DNA of 64,000 nucleotides from positions 558,001 to 622,000 of the forward strand of contig NZ_JAQFWW010000002.1 in the NCBI RefSeq assembly GCF_027706145.1. The letters run 5' to 3'. Shown here one piece after another: positions 59,174 through 64,000 of this stretch. The first letter of the stretch is position 1. Every line of letters begins with the position of its first letter. This DNA is from Bacillus changyiensis (lineage in GTDB: Bacteria; Bacillota; Bacilli; Bacillales; Bacillaceae). Below the pieces are notes generated by a model. It searched no databases. It was given only the letters and a program-made list of their open reading frames with translations, and was not told where the DNA came from. The position numbers and the translations under genes were made by a program.

Positions 59174-59620
59174 TCACAGCGACTCATTTTCATTCTTTTT
59201 CATATCCCCTGATCCAATCGTATTTAACATTTTCTTAAACCATTGTGTTTCCTCAACATTAAAATTTTCCATGACTTCATGATTCAATTCAACCATCTTT
59301 TGAGTTAAGGTAACTTCCATTTCTTTTCCTTTTTCCGTTAGAAAAATGAGCTTGTTACGACGATCATGCGGATCAGACTGTCGTTTAATAAATCCGTTCC
59401 GTTCCATTCGATCTATGATACCTGTAATCGTTGCACTATCGATACGCAAATGTTTCCCTAATTTAGATCCAAGTTGTCCATCAGCACGCCATAACTCACG
59501 TAAGATAGAAAATTGGACTGGGGTTATACCATAAGTTTGGAATTTAGACTTACTAAGTTGTGAAACTCTTTGTAATGCTTTAGCTAAGAGGAATTGGATA
59601 CACATTTCGTTCTTTTCCAT
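59174..59620 (-). CDS. MarR-family transcriptional regulator
   Basis: A 148-residue winged-helix regulator: FSILRELWRADGQ, recognition helix LRIDSATITGIIDRMERNGFIKR, and wing DPHDRRNKLIFLTEKGKE. The DxRxxxLxLT-type wing is typical of MarR. AAAGGTGAG lies upstream of the ATG. It lies directly upstream of the crotonase gene and may control it or itself; its ligand is unknown. Confidence 0.88.
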   Translation of the reverse strand: MEKNEMCIQFLLAKALQRVSQLSKSKFQTYGITPVQFSILRELWRADGQLGSKLGKHLRIDSATITGIIDRMERNGFIKRQSDPHDRRNKLIFLTEKGKEMEVTLTQKMVELNHEVMENFNVEETQWFKKMLNTIGSGDMKKNENESL

Positions 59621-59731
59621 GAATCACTCACCTTTTCTAAAATTTTCCGACCACGTTTATGTTAACACGTACTCAAGTAATTTGCATACAAGTAATTCGA
59701 ACTAATTCGTAAATTCATGAGAAAGTCACAT

Positions 59732-59755
59732 AAAAAACCAACCCCAAAGGATTGG
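59732..59755 (-). terminator. Terminator of the ywdK operon
   Basis: Minus strand CCAATCC, loop TTTG, GGGTTGG, then six T. A copy of the core CCAAAGGATTGG also occurs at 59868-59879 as AACCAAAGGATTGGTT. Confidence 0.75.
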
Positions 59756-59897
59756 CCTAAATGTAAAGAAAAGCTCGATATTAAATCTATATATAAGATT
59801 TATTTTCAAATAAGAGTCTTGCCCATATGAAAAATGGGGTTTGTTCAGCACTTTGCTTTTCACCAAACCAAAGGATTGGTTCTTTTCGCGAAAGCCA

Positions 59898-60269
59898 TTA
59901 TAAGTATTTAACCGCAGACACAACCACCATGATCCACGCGACAATAAAAGCTACACCGCCCAGCGGAGTGATGGCGCCAAGAACACTGATTTGCGTGAGG
60001 CTTAAGACGTACAAGCTACCGGAAAATAAGATAATTCCGATAAACATCAGCCAACCGGCAACAGTTAAACTTCCTGCACCTGTTATTCTGCCAGCAACAA
60101 GCGCGATGGCGATTAACCCAAGTGCGTGATACATATGATACTGGACACCCGTTTGCCAAATTTGCATATATTTCTCGGGAATTTTCCCTTCAAGCCCATG
60201 GGCACCAAATGCCCCCAAAGCAACGGCAAGCATCGCATTTATAGAACCTATAATTAAAAATAATTTCAT
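59898..60269 (-). CDS. ywdK: DUF423 membrane protein YwdK
   Basis: A 123-residue protein with four membrane helices, starting MKLFLIIGSINAMLAVALGAFGAHGL, with the typical GAFGAHGLE motif of DUF423 and GVQYHMYHALGL. Function unknown. The ATG at 60269 is nine bases after AAAGGTGG. Confidence 0.9.
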   Translation of the reverse strand: MKLFLIIGSINAMLAVALGAFGAHGLEGKIPEKYMQIWQTGVQYHMYHALGLIAIALVAGRITGAGSLTVAGWLMFIGIILFSGSLYVLSLTQISVLGAITPLGGVAFIVAWIMVVVSAVKYL

Positions 60270-60305
60270 GATCAATTGCCACCTTTCTCTTTCTGTTCAT
60301 GACAC

Positions 60306-61592
60306 TCAAGATTTCTTTTTTCTTAACTGAATTTGTTCTATGGCAATGGCCAACATTGTACCAAGGACAAGACCATTACTTAAAATGGATACAATCACAG
60401 GATGCATCCCTTCCAAGGCACTCTCAGGGACAAACATCACACCTACTCCTGCCAAAAGGGAAATTCCGATGAGAAACCGGACACGACCTATCTCACTTGC
60501 CTCATAAGAATCAAATTCAGAAAAAGCCATACCGATCATCGTTGAGAACACAACAAAATTAACAGCAAAACCAACAGGAGACGGTAAACTTGCAAATAAA
60601 TTCATGACCAGCGGAAAAAAACTGATGAGAATAATAATAAAACTCCCTAATAAAAACGGTTTCTTCGAAGACATTCTGGTTGTTTGGATAAAACCGGCCG
60701 CTCCGGAAATCGGCACTGTTCCTACTGCCCCCAGAAAGCCGCTGAGTAAATGACCAGCCGCAGCAATAAATCCAGCCGGACGAGCTCGGTTTCTTTCCTC
60801 CAGCTTTTCAACTTGTTGAACAGCGACTTCAACTACGCGAATACTGGCCAGCATGTTGACGATTAACAACATCGTAATGAACAAAGAAGTCACAATTAAA
60901 CCACTATCAAACACCGGAACCCCGAAAGGAAACAGACTAGGCATGTGAAAAAATTGATCTGTATGCTGCGGAACCTTTGCCACACCAAACAGAGCGAATA
61001 AAATCCAGCCACCAAAAAGCGCAACTAAAATAGAATATTGTTTAAAAAACGCTACATTCGACTTACTCATAAGAAATGTGGCCATCATAATGACACCTGC
61101 AAGCAAAAAAACGAGACCGTCAACTTCATCCTTGCGGTAGCCAATTCCCATGACACCTTTGATAATCGGTTCACTCAGCTGTATCACCAAAAGTAATAAA
61201 TATATACCTGTCACAGCAGGAGTAAACATCACGGCTAATTGATCAATAATCTTAAATAGACTAAAAAAGAAAAAGAAAACTGCGCTTAACAACATGGCCC
61301 CCTGTAATGCTTGGAGTGTTTCCCCAAAGGATGCAAATACTGTTCCAGTAAGTCCAGCATAAATCGTGTAGACTCCCCACCAAAGACCGGCCGGACTCTC
61401 ATTAATCGGCAAACGGTGTCCTAGCAAACATTGAACAAAAGCAGTTGTTCCTAAGACGAAAAATGTGCTTTGAATCAGTTCAGCTGTTTCAAGCTGATTC
61501 AGTTCAAATGCCTGCCCAATAGCAATAGGGACCACGATAGCGGACGCAATAATAAATGCTGTCCATTGTAAAGCCCCAAAAAACAATTTCAC
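60306..61592 (-). CDS. ywdJ: Nucleobase/xanthine-uracil permease-family protein YwdJ
   Basis: A 428-residue transporter of the nucleobase:cation symporter-2 (uracil/xanthine permease) superfamily, with 12 or so helices. The segment HRLPINESPAGLWWG and the FGAVGTVPISGAAGFIQTT-like sequence GFLGAVGTVPISGAAGF match the family's QN-containing and NG-loop regions in position. The substrate is unknown. The GTG at 61592 lies nine bases after GAGAGG; the TTG at 61601 is too close to it. It lies between ywdI and ywdK. Confidence 0.85.
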   Translation of the reverse strand: MKLFFGALQWTAFIIASAIVVPIAIGQAFELNQLETAELIQSTFFVLGTTAFVQCLLGHRLPINESPAGLWWGVYTIYAGLTGTVFASFGETLQALQGAMLLSAVFFFFFSLFKIIDQLAVMFTPAVTGIYLLLLVIQLSEPIIKGVMGIGYRKDEVDGLVFLLAGVIMMATFLMSKSNVAFFKQYSILVALFGGWILFALFGVAKVPQHTDQFFHMPSLFPFGVPVFDSGLIVTSLFITMLLIVNMLASIRVVEVAVQQVEKLEERNRARPAGFIAAAGHLLSGFLGAVGTVPISGAAGFIQTTRMSSKKPFLLGSFIIILISFFPLVMNLFASLPSPVGFAVNFVVFSTMIGMAFSEFDSYEASEIGRVRFLIGISLLAGVGVMFVPESALEGMHPVIVSILSNGLVLGTMLAIAIEQIQLRKKKS

Positions 61593-61629
61593 ATTGATCA
61601 ACCTCTCTCTTTAAAAACAAACAAGCTCT

Positions 61630-61932
61630 TTAAAAATCAAAAATCGAATCGCCGTTCGCCTCATCCTCTCGTTTTTGTTTCTCTTGTTTTTGAAATTGTT
61701 CAGCCCCGCTCGTTCCCATCATTTTTTCTAGCATCAGGTCGCCTGAAGTTTTTTTCCCTGACTGTGAATAAGGAGAAGACTGAACGGCCGGACGCTGTTC
61801 TTCAACAATGACATCACAAAGGGAGCGGATAACTGCAATGTGTAATGTAAGCTCACTCTCCTGACGACAATTCTTTGCCTTTTTCAGTTCATCCTCCATC
61901 TTCTGAAGCAGACTGGATATATGTATGTTCAT
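61630..61932 (-). CDS. ywdI: Conserved protein YwdI
   Basis: A 100-residue soluble protein conserved in Bacillus (YwdI/DUF5327-like). A helical N-terminus (ISSLLQKMEDELKKAKN) is followed by a Ser/Gln-rich disordered middle and an acidic end (DSIFDF). Function unknown. GGAGG lies nine bases before the ATG at 61932. Confidence 0.78.
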   Translation of the reverse strand: MNIHISSLLQKMEDELKKAKNCRQESELTLHIAVIRSLCDVIVEEQRPAVQSSPYSQSGKKTSGDLMLEKMMGTSGAEQFQKQEKQKREDEANGDSIFDF

Positions 61933-62037
61933 GAACTTAATCCTCCAAACCGTTTTTGATTTCCACTTCATTTTAACAAATAAGCTAGACTGATGCAGAT
62001 GACAATTTGTTATTTTCTACCGATAAAAACCTTTTTT

Positions 62038-62730
62038 CTAGGATTCCAGTTCAACCAACTTCGGTATCGACCAGTCGATCGGCTCTTCATTGATTTGTTT
62101 CAGGAATTGATTTGCCCTTGAAAATGGTCTACTACCAAAAAACCCGTTTCTCGCTGAAAAAGGGCTAGGGTGTGATGATTGAATGATAAAGTGCTTTGAG
62201 ATATCAATTCTCTCTTTCTTCAGCTGAGCATGGCGCCCCCATAGAATAAAAACGACCGGCTTTTCTCGTTTGTTTAAAACATCAATCACACTGTCTGTTA
62301 ACTGTTCCCAGCCTTTTCCCTTATGTGAATTTGCCTGTCCTCGTCTGACAGTCAAAACGGTGTTTAACAATAAGACTCCTTGTTGTGCCCAACTGACGAG
62401 TGAGCCATGATTTGGAATTTCTGCTCCTATATCATCGTGCAACTCGATAAAAATATTTTTTAAGGATGGCGGTGGATTTACTCCCGGCTTGACAGAAAAA
62501 CTTAAACCATGTGCTTGTCCAGGCCCATGATACGGATCCTGCCCCAAAATCACCACTTTAACCTGATCATAGGAAGTATAATGTAACGCATTATAAATAT
62601 CGTTTGGCTCAGGATAAATCGTATGCTCCCGGTACTCCTTTTTCAACATTTCCCTTAATTCTTGATAATAGGGCTTATCAAATTCATCTTGTAGCTGTTC
62701 CCACCAGCTGTCATTCAATATTTGTTTCAA
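62038..62730 (-). CDS. ung: Uracil-DNA glycosylase
   Basis: Removes uracil from DNA to start base-excision repair. The 230-residue family 1 enzyme has the water-activating loop [28 protein letters not shown], and the minor-groove loop [15 protein letters not shown]. The start is TTG, eight bases after AGGAGG. ywdH, which separates ung from ywdI in B. subtilis, is absent here. Confidence 0.96.
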   Translation of the reverse strand: MKQILNDSWWEQLQDEFDKPYYQELREMLKKEYREHTIYPEPNDIYNALHYTSYDQVKVVILGQDPYHGPGQAHGLSFSVKPGVNPPPSLKNIFIELHDDIGAEIPNHGSLVSWAQQGVLLLNTVLTVRRGQANSHKGKGWEQLTDSVIDVLNKREKPVVFILWGRHAQLKKERIDISKHFIIQSSHPSPFSARNGFFGSRPFSRANQFLKQINEEPIDWSIPKLVELES

Positions 62731-62742
62731 TGGTTTAACCTC

Positions 62743-63555
62743 CTAAAAAGTTACGTTACTAAACCTTGAGATAACAGGTTTGCCGTCCCAGACAATCTCA
62801 CTAACAGCTTGTCTTTTTTTTAATTCTGGTTCATCAAGAAGTGTAAAAAAATTTTCCGCAGGCAAACTGCCAAGCTGATGCTTTTCAGAGAGAATATCTA
62901 AATAATACTGTCGCTTTTTACCGAGATGGCTAGATTGGTTGTCTCCCTGATTTGAAAACGCATAGATGACACTTGCCACAGGCACTCTTTTCACTTGAAA
63001 ACTCGCTGCTGTTCGCAGAAAAAAGTCCCAATCCCAATAATGATGGACACCGGGATCAAAATAGCCGATATCTTGATGAAGCGAGCGTTTATACATACTT
63101 CCAGAAGGAATAAATGTAGAAAACCTTCGCATCTCTTCCAAATGGAGCGCATAAGCAAAAAGACGCCGACTTATCGGAATTCGCGTCTCATCTTTTATGT
63201 TAAAAGACACGATTTCTGCATCTGAATAAACGAGATCAGCCGTCTTCATTGCCTTTGCCATTCTTTCCATATGACAGGGCGTAAAGAAATCATCATCATC
63301 ACTGAGCATGATAACATCTCCAGTTGCTTCTTTCACCCCTATATTTCTCGCTTTAACATGCTTGACATTTTCAGCTAGATCGATCACTTTAATCGGAAGA
63401 TCTGAATAAAGCCACTGTACAGAGTCGATTCTTTCACCAGCATCATTGACAATAATGACTTCGAATGGCTTAATAGATTGGTTGACAATAGATTCGAGCA
63501 ATTCACATAAAGCAGGGATTCTGTTATGCGTTACAATGACAATAGATATTCTCAC
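62743..63555 (-). CDS. ywdF: Family 2 glycosyltransferase YwdF
   Basis: A 270-residue GT-A-fold glycosyltransferase: the N-terminal strand RISIVIVTHNRIPALCELLESI, the UDP-sugar-binding EVIIVNDAGE, and the metal-binding DDD-type motif in VIMLSDDDDFFTP. The second half has DWDFFLRTAASF. The acceptor is unknown; probably wall or surface polymer. The GTG at 63555 has AAAGGAG about 11 bases upstream; the frame is open to 63603 with unlikely residues. Confidence 0.86.
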   Translation of the reverse strand: MRISIVIVTHNRIPALCELLESIVNQSIKPFEVIIVNDAGERIDSVQWLYSDLPIKVIDLAENVKHVKARNIGVKEATGDVIMLSDDDDFFTPCHMERMAKAMKTADLVYSDAEIVSFNIKDETRIPISRRLFAYALHLEEMRRFSTFIPSGSMYKRSLHQDIGYFDPGVHHYWDWDFFLRTAASFQVKRVPVASVIYAFSNQGDNQSSHLGKKRQYYLDILSEKHQLGSLPAENFFTLLDEPELKKRQAVSEIVWDGKPVISRFSNVTF

Positions 63556-63731
63556 GAATGAAGTAGCTCCTTTTTTTAAAACTCTTTTTCTATTATAAAA
63601 CATAAAATATTCATTTTAACATGAACAAAAGTCCGATATTCTTGATTTGTGATCTATTAAAAACCTGACTATAATAAATACTAACCACTCTATAGGATGG
63701 AATTGATTATCATTTGGAGGCTTGACTTAAC

Positions 63732-64000
63732 ATGACAATGCACAAAGCACTAACAATTGCCGGCTCTGATTCAAGTGGAGGTGCCGGTATTCAGGCAGAT
63801 TTGAAAACATTCCAAGAAAAAAACGTTTACGGGATGACAGCTCTAACGGTTATTGTTGCTATGGATCCCACTAACAACTGGAATCATCAAGTTTTCCCCG
63901 TTGAAAAGGATATTTTACGTTCACAGCTTCAAACCATTGTAGAAGGTATTGGTGTTGATGCGATGAAAACAGGTATGCTTCCAACTGTTGAGATCATCGA
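63732..64000 (+). CDS. pdxK: Pyridoxine kinase (5' end only)
   Basis: First 89 codons of a ribokinase-family kinase of vitamin B6, or of the ThiD hydroxymethylpyrimidine kinase group. The sequence MHKALTIAGSDSSGGAGIQ and QADLKTFQEKNVYGMTALT is the family N-terminus, and DAMKTGMLPTVE follows. It closely matches the B. subtilis PdxK (formerly ThiD/YwdB) start. GGAGG lies about 11 bases before the ATG. The gene runs off the window. Confidence 0.92.
   Translation, partial: MTMHKALTIAGSDSSGGAGIQADLKTFQEKNVYGMTALTVIVAMDPTNNWNHQVFPVEKDILRSQLQTIVEGIGVDAMKTGMLPTVEII

Noticed and set aside
63690..63712. Fur-box-like sequence TTGATTATCATTT upstream of pdxK
   Set aside because: Only half of the 19-bp consensus matches, and iron control of pdxK is not expected.

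Overview
The window is a low-to-moderate GC chromosomal segment of an endospore-forming Bacillus close to the B. subtilis lineage. Gene content and order follow the B. subtilis ywl-ywk-ywj-ywi-ywh-ywg-ywf-ywd region: ywlB, spoIIR, prmC, prfA, ywkD, racA, tdk, rpmE, rho, glpX, murAB, tal, fbaA, spo0F, ywjG, pyrG, rpoE, acdA, fadF, argS, ywiB, speB, speE, pbpG, ywhD, ywhC, ywhB, ywgA, ywfO, ywzC, rsfA, lipL, pta, hemQ, gerQ, ywdK, ywdJ, ywdI, ung, ywdF, pdxK. Sporulation genes (spoIIR, racA, spo0F, rsfA, gerQ) sit behind recognisable sigma-F/G, sigma-H and sigma-E promoter motifs. No rRNA, tRNA, CRISPR array or intact insertion sequence was seen.

Layout. 1-14.9 kb: a DnaA-box cluster at the left edge, then translation termination (prmC-prfA), chromosome anchoring (racA), L31/Rho, central carbon and wall genes (glpX, murAB, tal, fbaA), the phosphorelay protein Spo0F, and pyrG behind a GGGC-start attenuator leader. 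15-22.3 kb: rpoE and a fatty-acid oxidation operon (fadF-mmgA-mmgB-mmgC-acdA) behind a FadR-type operator; mmgC carries a frameshift. 22.4-24 kb: an ArsR regulator, permease and small thioredoxin cassette with an 18-bp perfect palindrome at its promoter. 24-28.5 kb: argS-ywiB and the polyamine genes speE-speB. 28.8-31.6 kb: a four-cistron ABC transporter insertion whose first gene is frameshifted. 31.8-36 kb: pbpG, a displaced fabZ, and ywhD/ywhC/ywhB.

36-41 kb is the main accessory island: two tandem lipoprotein genes, each followed by the start of the same effector gene. The first effector copy is a remnant. The second encodes an N-terminal lipase-like domain (GHSLA elbow) and a helical C-terminal part, interrupted by one frameshift, followed by a small helical protein. 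This matches the reversed-architecture type VII-secreted lipase toxin loci (TslA, TilA, TlaA of Staphylococcus aureus) and looks like a Bacillus version with an orphan immunity gene. A frameshifted GNAT gene and a secreted metzincin protease follow.

42-50.6 kb returns to the conserved backbone (ywgA, ywfO, ywzC, rsfA, lipL, pta with a cre site, hemQ, a KtrB/D-type potassium transporter, gerQ). 50.7-55.8 kb is a two-component system with a three-gene ABC exporter resembling LnrJKLMN. 56.4-57.9 kb is a secreted GH5 beta-mannanase with a candidate operator. 58.2-63.6 kb holds a crotonase, a MarR regulator and the ywdK-ywdF genes; the window ends inside pdxK.

Four otherwise recognisable genes (mmgC, the first ABC permease, the lipase effector and the GNAT gene) are each broken by a single-base change at a short homopolymer. 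Real decay and sequencing error cannot be separated from this sequence alone, so calls there are hedged.
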